A stretch of DNA of 64,000 nucleotides from Tritrichomonas musculus (Eukaryota > Parabasalia > Tritrichomonadida > Tritrichomonadidae). This document shows, one piece after another, positions 1 to 10,197 of the stretch. The stretch covers positions 4,898,001 to 4,962,000 of the forward strand of contig JAPFFF010000002.1 in assembly GCA_039105265.1 (NCBI GenBank). Reading direction: 5' to 3'. The first letter of the stretch is position 1. Every line of letters begins with the position of its first letter. The notes under the pieces were generated by a model. It ran no database searches and had not been told where the DNA came from. It was given only the letters and a program-made list of their open reading frames with translations. A program made the position numbers and the translations under genes.

Positions 1-780
1 ATTCATGGCTCAATATGAGAAAAAATTTGAATATTCATAGCTCAATATGAAAAAAAATTTGAATATTCATAGCTCAATATGAAAAAAAAAAAAATTGAAT
101 AATCATGGCTCAATATGGAAAAAAATTTGAATTTTCATAGCTCAATATGGAAAAAAATTTGAATAATCATGGCTCAATATGGGGGAAAAAAAAAATTGAA
201 TATTCATAGCTCAATATGAAAAAAATTTGAATATTCATAGCTCAATATGAAAAAAATTTGAATATTCATGGCTCAATATGGGGAAAAATTTGAATAATCA
301 TGGCTCAATATGGGGAAAAAAAAAAATTGAATATTCATAGCTCAATATGAAAAAAAACTTGAATTTTCATAGCTCAATATGGAAAAAAATTTGAATATTC
401 ATGGCTCAATATGAAAAAAATTTGAATATTCATAGCTCAATATGAAAAAAAAAAAAAAATTGAATATTCATAGCTCAATATGAAAAAAAACTTGAATTTT
501 CATAGCTCAATATGGAAAAAAATTTGAATATTCATAGCTCAATATGAAAAAAAAAAATTTGAATATTCATGGCTCAATATGGAAAAAAATTTGAATATTC
601 ATAGCTCAATATGAAAAAAATTTGAATATTCATAGCTCAATATGAAAAAAATTTGAATATTCATAGCTCAATATGAAAAAAAAAAATTTGAATATTCATA
701 GCTCAATATGAAAAAAAAAAATTTGAATATTCATGGCTCAATATGGAAAAAAATTTGAATATTCATAGCTCAATATGGAA
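1..780. repeat. Minisatellite of about 24 units
   Basis: About 24 tandem copies of a unit near 32 bp. Each contains the core GCTCAATATG, preceded by TTCATA or TTCATG and followed by an A-run of variable length ending in TTTGAAT. Units differ mainly at one A/G site before GCTC, one A/G site after ATATG, and in A-run length. The array continues off the left edge and decays at about 780. No gene overlaps it. The following 245 bp to the BTB gene hold nothing I recognise. Confidence 0.95.
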
Positions 781-1025
781 AATTTAGAAATTGATATTTG
801 AAGGCTTTCATTTTACACAATTTTTTTTTCCATGTAAACTAATAACTAACATAATAATATAATGAAGAAATACTAGATTTTTAATATATTTAGAATCATG
901 TTCAAAATAAAAAATGTAATTCTACAAATTTTATTTTTTATTTTGATCAAAATGTAATTTAATGTCTTCATTCAATAATTTTTTTTACTTTATTAATTAA
1001 CTGTTCTCTTCTCCAACATTGTGTT

Positions 1026-2363
1026 TCATTTAATTGATCCAAAGAATTCTATTACTGAAAAAGTCAGTTGATTATCACCATAAGAGTTCGGTCCAGTTTG
1101 CTTAATTCTAATATATTGAAAATAACCACTTACTGGTGAATTAACCTGGAATGTATTTTCAGCTCTGCAATCATCCAAACTTTTTTCATTTTGGCGAACA
1201 TCCAAAACTTTCCAATTTTCATTGTCATTTGAACCTTCAATTTTCCAGTTGAGGAGGTGGCAACTTCCTTTTCCTCCGTAACTGCTCGATCTAATTGAGT
1301 AATCAGAAATCTTAATTTTCCTATTTTTAAAGTTGTAGCAAAACCACGAATCAGGCAAATTTTTCGAATTGAAAAACAAATGATCGTTGTTATATGAGAA
1401 GACGTTTTTCTTATCAAAAGTTGAACTTCCGATGCAAGATGATGAAGTTACTTCAATGATTTGTTCTGGAGCAGTATCATCGGTTGGCTTATTCATTAGG
1501 ATGCTGTGAATGATGCCTTCAAAACGGTTATTGCCATTAAAGTTAAATTCATTGTCACAATTCGAACTATGAATGAGAAAATTTTTGATTTTGGACCAAA
1601 TTAAATGCGTCATTTCATCAAGTTCAATAAGATCAATGAATTCATTAAATTTTTCTATACTTAGTAATTGAATGTTTATTTGGCCGTAAAAATCAATGAT
1701 TCTGATATCTTCTTCTTCGTCTTTTTCATTGGCAAAAAGTTTGTTTATGAAGTCGAATAATAAATCTTCACTTTTTATCTTCAATTTGGGATTGCTGATA
1801 ATTGTTAATAGAACTGATTTGGGAAGCTTCAAAAGCTTTGATTCATCAATTAAATCGAAATTGGCAGAAATTAAATCAAAAACTTGATTATCATCGAATG
1901 TCAAATGCTTAAAGTTGAAAATTTTATAAATATCTATGTTTTGTAGGTATTCTAAACATGTATCTATTTTAGTTTTGTCCATAGAAATCGGAAAATATTT
2001 ATTCATCATTTTATATATTTCATCATTTTCAATAAGCATCGAAAATATTCGTAATTTATGACTTAATTCAACATTAACTTCTACCGGATTTCCAAATGAA
2101 AGTTGTTCAATGATTTTGATAAAACCTGAATCAAATATTTTTGAGAATATAAAATTGCTCTGATTTAAATCATTAACTTTGAGTATATTTAAGGTTGGAT
2201 CTGAACGGAGCATTTTTGACACTCTAGGTGAAATAAACTCAGCGAAATATTTTTTCATATGAATTTTTGAATCACCGAAATTAAAACAGAAGTCATCTTC
2301 TCCATCAAAATCGAAAATAATGTTTTGTATACCAGCAGATGACAGAATAAATGATTGTTTCAT
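1026..2363 (-). CDS. BTB/POZ-like protein with C-terminal F5/8 type C (discoidin) domain
   Basis: About 445 residues from the ATG at 2363; the frame is open further upstream but only through a TTG. The N-terminal 100 residues look like a divergent BTB/POZ fold (FNFGDSKIHMKKYFAEFISP, then SKMLRSD). A helical BACK-like middle follows, with repeated L-I-E-K and N-E-F-I-D-L stretches. The last 150 residues read as an F5/8C beta-sandwich (DSWFCYNFKNRKI, YSIRSSSYGG, WKIEGSNDNENWKVLD, FQYIRIKQTGPNSYG). This BTB-BACK-F5/8C layout is a large family in trichomonads. A role as a Cullin-3 substrate adaptor is inferred from family only. The gene appears whole and ends in TGA. Confidence 0.8.
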   Translation of the reverse strand: MKQSFILSSAGIQNIIFDFDGEDDFCFNFGDSKIHMKKYFAEFISPRVSKMLRSDPTLNILKVNDLNQSNFIFSKIFDSGFIKIIEQLSFGNPVEVNVELSHKLRIFSMLIENDEIYKMMNKYFPISMDKTKIDTCLEYLQNIDIYKIFNFKHLTFDDNQVFDLISANFDLIDESKLLKLPKSVLLTIISNPKLKIKSEDLLFDFINKLFANEKDEEEDIRIIDFYGQINIQLLSIEKFNEFIDLIELDEMTHLIWSKIKNFLIHSSNCDNEFNFNGNNRFEGIIHSILMNKPTDDTAPEQIIEVTSSSCIGSSTFDKKNVFSYNNDHLFFNSKNLPDSWFCYNFKNRKIKISDYSIRSSSYGGKGSCHLLNWKIEGSNDNENWKVLDVRQNEKSLDDCRAENTFQVNSPVSGYFQYIRIKQTGPNSYGDNQLTFSVIEFFGSIK

Positions 2364-2564
2364 GAAATATGCTAATTTAATGTAACAATTATTTTTGCAA
2401 CAAAAAGTTCGATTCAAAGGACATTTATCCTTTCAATTTTAATAAATCTTTAATTTTTTAATTTATATTTCTCTTTGGGATAATCACATTAAGTATAAAT
2501 AAAATGTTATATTTGGTACTAAAATCCTTTATAAATCATAATTTTCATATTGAAATTTATTAGC

Positions 2565-2645
2565 CTTTTAAAATCATTTTTATAAATATTCTAGCATGTT
2601 TAAATAGGTGGGCCACTAGAATATTTATAAAAATGATTTTAAAAG
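2565..2645. repeat. Perfect 30-bp inverted repeat, 21-bp loop
   Basis: Arms 2565-2594 and 2616-2645 are exact reverse complements, beginning CTTTTAAAATCATTTTTATA on the left. The loop is 2595-2615 and contains GGTGGGCC. It could be a tiny foldback element or MITE remnant, or a cruciform between genes. I see no target duplication. The right arm runs straight into a TA repeat. Confidence 0.85.
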
Positions 2646-4037
2646 TATATATATATATATATATAATTGAATGTTTTCTATTTATAACTAATTCTTAATA
2701 AATGATATTTTCTTATATAAATTGAATGATCTTTTTAAATTCTTTTAATTTTGAGAAAATTATTTCAAATATTTTTGAAAGATTTTATCTATACTATTAT
2801 TTTTAATAAAATATCTTATACTAGGCAACCATGCCATTTCGAATTAAGTTTTCTCCTCTCAAAATTCAATGAGGAAAAATAATCAAAATAATCAATAGAA
2901 TTCCATTGAAATTTATTTCTGAGTTTATTCTCAATCATTTTTATGCAAGAATTTAAAATTATAGCGAAATATTTTATGATAATTAATATATATTTGTTTA
3001 TTAATAAACTTTAAATATTTAAATGCGAATAAAAGATTTATTTTAAAATGATATTACTTAAACATTTTCTTGAATTCAACAATATGCTAAAAATCATTAT
3101 TTAGAATATAATGAACGTAACAAATCCTAATAAAAATGGAATAGAATGGAATTTTTTAAATATTAGTACAATTCTCACTATCAATACAAATCCAAAAAAA
3201 GGATTAATATTACTGATGAAATTTCCAAGAAATATTTAAAAAGCACATTCAGTCACATGATTATATAAGAAATTTAAATATTAATTGCAATTTCTCTTTT
3301 AATTTATTGATTCAATCAATTTATAATCTAATAGAAGCACTTATTGATCAAAAACTATATATTATTTTTATTTTTGCAATGATTTTTAAAATTAAAAAAT
3401 TCTTTACGCATGTATTTGATGCCCGATTTGCAAAAATAAAATTCAAGGATTGATATACATTTAATAATACAATGTATTATTATTAGAAATTATCTTTCAA
3501 AATAAATATTTTTGAATACTCAATGATAAAATTTAAAATATGTATATTTTAATATAGATTAATTATTATTCTTTTTAAATTTTTAATTAAACTATAAAAT
3601 ATATAAAAATAATTAAAATACATATAAAACAAATTATACAATATAAATATCAAAGAAAAGCAATTTGGAAAAATTTTATTTTTTCTGTAAATTCAATTTA
3701 TTTATTTCATATATTATCTTAAATAATTTATTAATCCAATTTTATATTATTTATTAAATATATAAACATTTATATATAAATAAATATATTGATAAATACT
3801 GAATTATTCTAAATATTATAATGTATTTTATTATTATTATTTGTTTTAGAAATTTGAATTAATTATTTAGTTTTGTGAGAATATAAAACAAATAATATAT
3901 TTCTAAATAGAAAATTTCAGATTAGAATTCAAAATTAATTTATTTTTTCTGTATAATTATTTTTTGATTCTATTTAATTCTTAGTATTTAATATAACCTC
4001 TTTTAAGGCAAAAAATAGGTCAATAATAATTGAATTC

Positions 4038-4143
4038 TTATTACTGTAAACCACTAACTGCCGTAATAACGGCTGCTTTTTCACCTATTTATGGTAAATT
4101 TGAATTGAATACCTTATTACTGTAAACCGCTAACTGCAGTAAT
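4038..4143. repeat. Two copies of a 30-bp semi-palindromic motif
   Basis: 4038-4069 and 4114-4143 share TTATTACTGTAAACC, then (A/G)CTAACTGC, then GTAAT. The first copy begins TTATTAC and ends GTAATAA, so its ends are inverted repeats of one another. The copies lie 300-400 bp from the Polinton 1 insertion site. Origin unknown. Confidence 0.6.
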
Positions 4144-4434
4144 GGAAACTTTTTGGCCTTTTTAAAGTCAAATATCTGACTCAGCAAAAAAAATAATTGT
4201 TGATAATAGAACTTCTTTTCAATATTTAAAAGAAAATAGTCAATTTTTGACTGTTGAGGATCTTAAAAATAGACAGCCTTTTCAAATGAGCAATTTAACT
4301 AATTATATATTAAATGACTATTATTTAATTTTATGTTTATTTTCACTTGTAAAATCAACACAATTGAATAATTTTTCATATTTATCTAAATGAGTATTAC
4401 AGTTATCCCTAATTGAATTTAATTTAGCTAAATT

Positions 4435-4440
4435 AAGCCT
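4435..4440. repeat. Target-site duplication of Polinton 1, left copy
   Basis: AAGCCT directly before the left inverted repeat, matching AAGCCT at 22987-22992 exactly. A 6-bp duplication is the expected size for Maverick/Polinton insertion. Confidence 0.93.
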
Positions 4441-4883
4441 AGTAGTAATAGTATGTTCGAGATGCATACCTAATAATTTTCACTTCTAGCCCCACTGATC
4501 ACTATGTATTTTATAGCAATAGTACAAAATGTCATCAGAAGTAGGTCTATCATTAGTAGTGATTTCGAATTTTTTCACTACTGAATCTACACAATCAAAC
4601 AATCACGATAAAACTCATCAATTCTGCTATAATTGCGTTTTTTTGACGATTTGATACTTGAAATCTCGTATTCGTAAAAAAAAAATGATTTATTTGAAAA
4701 AGTGATTTTGTAAAATGAGATATAAAAAATAAAAAAAAATGAGAAATGAAGAACTAAAGAATGAGAAATGAAAGAATGAAGAATGAGAAATGAAAAATGA
4801 AGGTTAAAGAGTAATTGTATTAAAAATGACGGTTATAGAACAAAATGAATAAAAAAAATATAATAAAATAAATAAATTTGAAT
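4441..4883 (+). repeat. Left terminal inverted repeat of Polinton 1 (443 bp)
   Basis: Reverse complement of 22544-22986 with no mismatch seen by eye, including a ten-A run and the GAGAAATGA-rich purine tract near 4740-4800. Between it and the polymerase start (4884-5035) is A/T-rich sequence ending in a T-rich tract, a probable promoter. Confidence 0.93.
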
Positions 4884-5035
4884 AGAATAAAATAGACGGT
4901 TAAAGAATAAATAGATAAAATGAAAATAGAAAAAATAGAAAAATAGAAAAACGAAATAAATGTAACTTTTTATTTTATTTATTTATTTTTTATTAATTTG
5001 TTTTTTTTTCTTTTTATTTACACCAAAAATACAAA

Positions 5036-8000
5036 ATGGCACAATTAGTATTAAACGATTTCAATACAGAAAATGGACTTATTACAAACGCTGAAGTTGT
5101 TAATATGATTAATACAATAAATAGACATTTACATACTAATTTAGATATATATGAAGGAAGAGGTTGTATAAGAGCAAATATATCAGTTTTACGAGATTAT
5201 TTAAATGAATCTGATTATATTAATAATGAAGGACGAAATGCACCTAGAATTGAAATGAGAAAGATTAATCAATATATTAATCGTAAATTAAGAGAACAAC
5301 AAGAACGATTAGAACAAGAACAACAAGAACAACAAGAACGATTAGAACAAGATAATAACTATTTTGCTAACTTCAATAAAGAACAATTCAAAGAAGGTGA
5401 TAAGTTAGATAAACTAAATGAACAAATAAATGCAAAACAAAATAAAGCAAAAGAAATAGCAAACAAGATACAAATAGCTAAAAATGCATTAAACGAAGCT
5501 ATTGGTTTAATTAATCAAAAAGATCATCCTATATTAGATGAAAAGCATAAAAAGCTTATTATACCTGATTCACCTTTAAATCAAGATATTAAGAAAGAAG
5601 AATATTATGAACCTGAAAATGAAGAACTATATGAATATTTAGAGAAACATATACACAATTTTGATAGTAAAAGTGAAGAATATCTCATTATTAATTACCC
5701 TTTTGATTTAGATAGAGCTATTGCTACATTAAAAACATATGATTATAAAAATGATGTTGTTAAAGAACGAATTGATAATAAAGAACCAATAATTACATAC
5801 TATTTTAATAATATAAAGTCACTTAATAACATATACGAATCATTATATAAAGTATACAAAGAAGAGATAAAACCATTTAAGATTCATTTTCAATTATCAG
5901 GTGTTTTTGAATCTAGCATATTTGATTTTAGCAAATATGAAGAACGATATGAGTATGAAGCTAGATATATAAGATGGAAGAACTATAAATCTTCAATTCC
6001 AATATTAGTTAATAATGAACAAAGTTTAGAAGAATGTAAAATGTATATTGAAACAGTATTAAATAGTTATGAAACTACATCATCAAGTACGAAACTAACA
6101 ATTGTTAATTCTATATCTTTTACCATATCTAGAATAAGAAAAGTAACAGGTCATATTAAAGATCTACCCCAAATTTTCAAAACACAAAATAATTATATAA
6201 TAGCTGATGATGAAGATGATAACTTATGTTGGTTTAGATTCTTAGCTTGTTGTTTATATCCTGAATTAACAAATCCAGAAAATCAAAGAAAAGATAAAAA
6301 TATGATATATACAATATATCATAGAACTAAAAGAGCTAAGAAACTATTATTAGAAGAACATAACATTAAATATACAACTAAGATACCTAAAAAAGGCCAA
6401 CTCATATTAGATCAATTTAAAGGAGTAACATTAGATGAAATGAAAGAATCAGCTCAAAAACATAAGATTAATGTTGATATTTATGAATATTACAGTGATA
6501 CTAAACAATATGATATTCAAGAACAATGGTTTTTCAATAAAGATTATCAAACCTATTCAGCATTATTATTTACTAAAGATCTTACTATTCATATTATGTT
6601 TATTAAAGATGCAGAAAAGCTAACACATATTCATATATGTCATAAATGTAAATCTTATGTTCATTATGGTAATGAGAATTTATATAGATTTGAAGATCAT
6701 GTTAAACATTGTGATTCTAAGTTTAAGAAACAGTTTGTGCCTGTTAAAGAAGCTTTACCATATTGCCCTCATATTCTTAATAATTCTGTTTATGAATATT
6801 GTTTAGCTTATGATATAGAATGGAAACCTAATATTTATTATATAACTTATGATTTTGAAACTATGGAACAAATTGTAAATAAAGAAATTGGTAAATCAAC
6901 AACAATTAACTCTAGATTAATACCTATATCAGTTTCATCATGTGTTAAATCAGCAAAAGGATTATTAACAAAGAATTTTAGTTTAAGAGATAGTAATGAG
7001 TTTATTATAAATTGGATAAATTGGTTATTTGAACAATCATTAACGGTATATAAAGATAAACAACAGTATTCATGTGTACCTGAAAATATAGATAATAATA
7101 TTAATGTTATAACTGTTTTCGGTTTTAATTCTTCACGTTTTGATAGTAACTTATTTAAACAATATCTTAATGCTGAACATTGGAAAATTGAATCAAATAG
7201 CATAATAGGAAAATTATCATCATTAAAACAATTTATTCTAGTTTCATCAAAATATGATACTAAACTAAGGTTTATAGATGCTCAATCTTTTGTAGCTGGT
7301 GGAACATTAAAACAATTCGGTATTGATTTTGGTGGTTTAGATAATAGTAATAAAGGTGTATTTCCATATGAAGCTATTAACAGTGAAAATTATAATGAAG
7401 TATTATCTAAATCTGAACCTTTTAACTATGATGATTTCTATAGCTATCTTAATCAAAAGAATCCTTTAACAAAAGAAGAATATGAAGAATATGTTAAAGA
7501 TAGTAAGAATTATAGTGATAGATGGTCGTATTTGTTAGCATATAATGATAATGATGTTGAAATGATGATTAAACCTTTAGATAACTTAATAAAGATGAAT
7601 GCAGAATATAAAGTAGATCTGATTTCTAACTTATCTTTATCAAAATGTTCAGCTTGTATTAAATATGCTCTAGCTTATAAAGATTTTGATGTTAATACTA
7701 ATTATGACGTTATTAATAAAGAAAATACATTTAAACCTAATATGAAATGGTTTCGCTTTAAATGTGATTGTTACTATAAACAAGATCAGAAATATAATCA
7801 AACACATAAAGATAACCAAAGAAATCTAGATAAATGTATTTCTGTTTCTGATTATGATGAATTTATGAAGATGTATAAAGATTCATATTGTTATTTATGT
7901 GGTGAACACTTTACAAATGAAAACAAACCTACATTAGATAGAATCGATAATAATATAGGACATGAATTAAAGAATTGTAGATTAGCATGTTTAGAATGTA

Positions 8001-9646
8001 ATAAGCTTCATAAAAGAGAAGATGAAAAAATAACAAGATTAAGAATTCAATTAAAGAAGTTTTGCAAATTACATCATCTTCCAACTTTAATAAATGATGA
8101 ACAAGAATACTATAGTTTAAGAAATAATATAACAGGTGGATTATCAAATGTTCAACATAGATATAACATTAAAGGAGAAACTCATATTAATAAATTCAGA
8201 TATGATTCTGAAAATAATAAAGTAATAAGTGAAGATACTGAAAATATTATGACTCATGTTTTAGGAATAGATTTTAATAGTTTATATCCTTCTTCATTTT
8301 CATCAACAAAACATGATTTTAATAAGTATCATGGTTGTATAATGTATATGCCGGGTTCATTTATAAAAAGAATTGAAGTTAAAGATAAACAATCAAAACA
8401 AAGAGCATTAGATATCATAACAAACAAAACAAGATTTCAACCTAATCCAAAATATTTATTCAAAGCTGAAGTTAAACTAGTATGTCCTAAAAATAAGATT
8501 AACTACTTTATTAATTTTCCACCTATTTTCAGAAATATTATGATTAAGAATGAAGAAAATGTAATAGGTAGTTATATGTACAATTATCTTGAAAAACACA
8601 AACTAACATCATTAAATAAAGAAGAACGAAAACTAACTATGCTATTAGATACATATGGTCAGTATATGACATTTTCTAACTATTATTTATGGTTTTTATT
8701 AGATCATGGTTTAGTATTAGAAGATGTTAAATCTATTTCATTATATGAAGCTCATACAGGTTTTAATGAATTTGTAACTACATTTATGAAAAAGAGACAA
8801 GATATAATTTCAAAGAAAGAAAAAGGTAATGAGAAGTTTTACAAAATAAGTATGAATGGTAGTTATGGATATGATGGTATAAATAATGAAAAGTTTTGTA
8901 AGGTTAAAATTTGTGATACCAACAAAGCTTATCAATATATTATTTCTCAAACTTATATGAATGGTTCTAAATTAAATGATGATCTATTTATAATTCAAAA
9001 TCAACCAAAATACTATCATTGTACAACTTGTTTACAAGAATCATTCTTTACGTTAGATAACGCCAAATTTTGGTATCTTACATTCTATTACGATTTTATG
9101 AATAGATGTTTAGATACAAATAAGTTTCATTTTATAGAAGGAGATACCGATTCAGCTTATTTTGCAATTTCAGGTGATTCAACAAAAGATATCAATCAAG
9201 AATTTAAATACATAATTAAAGATCATGATTTCTATAACAAACATATTTACAAATTTATGCCTAATCCTAATATTAATACTATTGAAGATGAAAAGAAATT
9301 ATTAGGTTGTGCTATTGAAAAAATTGGTGAAAACATGATAGCATTAGCACCTAAATGTTATACAATATTTAACAACAACAAACAAACAAAAGCGATAAAA
9401 ATAAAAGGTGTAAGTCTAAAAAAGAACAATATAAAATATGAAGATTATAATGATATATTAGCAAATCAATCAATTAAAATAGGTAAAAACATAAATCTAC
9501 AAATGAAGAATAATATAATGTCTAAGATAACAGTTAATAAAAATGCATTAACAGCTTCACATACTAAAATGATAGTATTAGAGAATCAAGCTTGTCTACC
9601 TTATATTTATGGAATTTCAGCTAATAATTATTTTGTTGAGTTTTAA
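5036..9646 (+). CDS. polB: Protein-primed family B DNA polymerase (pPolB), Polinton 1
   Basis: 1536 residues. A divergent, Q/E-rich N-terminal region of about 200 residues is followed by a conserved block with CWFRFLACCLYPE near 400 and a CxxC...H...C zinc-finger-like motif near 534. Exonuclease motifs follow: YDFET (about 604), FNSSRFDS (about 696) and YNDNDVEMM (about 835). Polymerase motifs are GIDFNSLYPS (about 1075), KISMNGSYGYDG (about 1270) and GDTDSAYF (about 1368). Between exonuclease and polymerase motifs, near residues 950-1000, is an HNH-like module (CYLC, LDRIDN, GHELKNC, CLECN). The enzyme replicates the linear element, with a terminal protein as primer in this family. First gene inside the left repeat. 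Confidence 0.96.
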   Translation: MAQLVLNDFNTENGLITNAEVVNMINTINRHLHTNLDIYEGRGCIRANISVLRDYLNESDYINNEGRNAPRIEMRKINQYINRKLREQQERLEQEQQEQQERLEQDNNYFANFNKEQFKEGDKLDKLNEQINAKQNKAKEIANKIQIAKNALNEAIGLINQKDHPILDEKHKKLIIPDSPLNQDIKKEEYYEPENEELYEYLEKHIHNFDSKSEEYLIINYPFDLDRAIATLKTYDYKNDVVKERIDNKEPIITYYFNNIKSLNNIYESLYKVYKEEIKPFKIHFQLSGVFESSIFDFSKYEERYEYEARYIRWKNYKSSIPILVNNEQSLEECKMYIETVLNSYETTSSSTKLTIVNSISFTISRIRKVTGHIKDLPQIFKTQNNYIIADDEDDNLCWFRFLACCLYPELTNPENQRKDKNMIYTIYHRTKRAKKLLLEEHNIKYTTKIPKKGQLILDQFKGVTLDEMKESAQKHKINVDIYEYYSDTKQYDIQEQWFFNKDYQTYSALLFTKDLTIHIMFIKDAEKLTHIHICHKCKSYVHYGNENLYRFEDHVKHCDSKFKKQFVPVKEALPYCPHILNNSVYEYCLAYDIEWKPNIYYITYDFETMEQIVNKEIGKSTTINSRLIPISVSSCVKSAKGLLTKNFSLRDSNEFIINWINWLFEQSLTVYKDKQQYSCVPENIDNNINVITVFGFNSSRFDSNLFKQYLNAEHWKIESNSIIGKLSSLKQFILVSSKYDTKLRFIDAQSFVAGGTLKQFGIDFGGLDNSNKGVFPYEAINSENYNEVLSKSEPFNYDDFYSYLNQKNPLTKEEYEEYVKDSKNYSDRWSYLLAYNDNDVEMMIKPLDNLIKMNAEYKVDLISNLSLSKCSACIKYALAYKDFDVNTNYDVINKENTFKPNMKWFRFKCDCYYKQDQKYNQTHKDNQRNLDKCISVSDYDEFMKMYKDSYCYLCGEHFTNENKPTLDRIDNNIGHELKNCRLACLECNKLHKREDEKITRLRIQLKKFCKLHHLPTLINDEQEYYSLRNNITGGLSNVQHRYNIKGETHINKFRYDSENNKVISEDTENIMTHVLGIDFNSLYPSSFSSTKHDFNKYHGCIMYMPGSFIKRIEVKDKQSKQRALDIITNKTRFQPNPKYLFKAEVKLVCPKNKINYFINFPPIFRNIMIKNEENVIGSYMYNYLEKHKLTSLNKEERKLTMLLDTYGQYMTFSNYYLWFLLDHGLVLEDVKSISLYEAHTGFNEFVTTFMKKRQDIISKKEKGNEKFYKISMNGSYGYDGINNEKFCKVKICDTNKAYQYIISQTYMNGSKLNDDLFIIQNQPKYYHCTTCLQESFFTLDNAKFWYLTFYYDFMNRCLDTNKFHFIEGDTDSAYFAISGDSTKDINQEFKYIIKDHDFYNKHIYKFMPNPNINTIEDEKKLLGCAIEKIGENMIALAPKCYTIFNNNKQTKAIKIKGVSLKKNNIKYEDYNDILANQSIKIGKNINLQMKNNIMSKITVNKNALTASHTKMIVLENQACLPYIYGISANNYFVEF

Positions 9647-9691
9647 AAAACTACTTTTTTATTTTTTATTTTAAAAACAAAAATCTAAAAT

Positions 9692-10081
9692 ATGAGTCAA
9701 AATCAAGATAACACAAACACAAATGAAGAACAAGAACAAGAACAAGCACAAAATACAAATAATGAACAATATCAAATAACACAAATCAATAGAATAATAA
9801 ATGAATTGATATCATTTAGAGATGATTTACAAAATCAACAACAAACTCAAATAACAAGAAGAAGATTAAATAGATCATATCCATTAAATAGATCTAAATT
9901 CTTGAATAATGAACAAAGAAATCAAGTATTACAATTTGCACTTAATAATAAAGAACAAGTTTTAAATCAAGCTCAACCTAATCGTTTAATGTTTCTTCAA
10001 AATATGATTAAAGAACAATTAAATATTAGCATTTCAACATATATGACAGAAAGAATTATTAATATAATATCTAATTCATAA
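9692..10081 (+). CDS. Small conserved Polinton protein next to polymerase (129 aa)
   Basis: 129 residues: a Q/N-rich N-terminal third, then a basic helical C-terminal half (LNRSKFLNNEQRNQVLQFAL, STYMTERIINII). The C-terminal half aligns with the 104-aa product at 50735-51043 in Polinton 2, which also sits just downstream of the polymerase. It lies 45 bp after the polymerase stop in the same direction, so they may be co-expressed. A small helical DNA-binding or terminal-protein-like role is possible but unproven; I do not recognise a family. Confidence 0.75.
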   Translation: MSQNQDNTNTNEEQEQEQAQNTNNEQYQITQINRIINELISFRDDLQNQQQTQITRRRLNRSYPLNRSKFLNNEQRNQVLQFALNNKEQVLNQAQPNRLMFLQNMIKEQLNISISTYMTERIINIISNS

Positions 10082-10144
10082 ATGAAATGTAAAAATAATA
10101 GTTTTATTTTTGTACTACTTTATTTTTGTACAGTTAACATATTT

Positions 10145-10197
10145 AAAAGTGAAGAAGCTTCGATGTGTGAAATCTCACTATATTTATGTCACTTTAT
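10145..10197. repeat. 42-bp-motif copy a (hairpin type, Polinton 1)
   Basis: Begins AAAAGTGAAGAAG, contains GTGAAATCTCACTATATTT and ends TGTCACTTTA, with about 10 extra bases in the left half. It lies between the convergent ends of the 129-aa gene and the fibre-like gene, and overlaps the latter's stop codon. Confidence 0.8.

Larger units (their letters stand above)
2418..4434. other. AT-rich intergenic stretch
   Basis: About 2 kb with no convincing gene. It holds a perfect 30-bp hairpin (2565-2645), a TA microsatellite just after it (2646-2665) and a duplicated short motif (4038-4143). An ATG-poor open frame of about 78 codons on the plus strand (about 4160-4393) could be the tail of a decayed gene, but it has no usable start and I do not recognise it. 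Otherwise it is only A/T-rich low-complexity sequence. Confidence 0.6.

Noticed and set aside
1-780. CRISPR-like array
   Set aside because: Units are directly tandem; the only variable parts are short A-runs, with no unique spacers.
1696-1887. Small plus-strand frame within the BTB gene
   Set aside because: Antisense of an E/K-rich region giving Ser/Phe-rich translation; no support.
6847-7203. Minus-strand frame inside the polymerase gene (also seen at 53638-53895)
   Set aside because: Appears opposite the conserved exonuclease region in both elements only because the coding strand is conserved; no start signal or family match.
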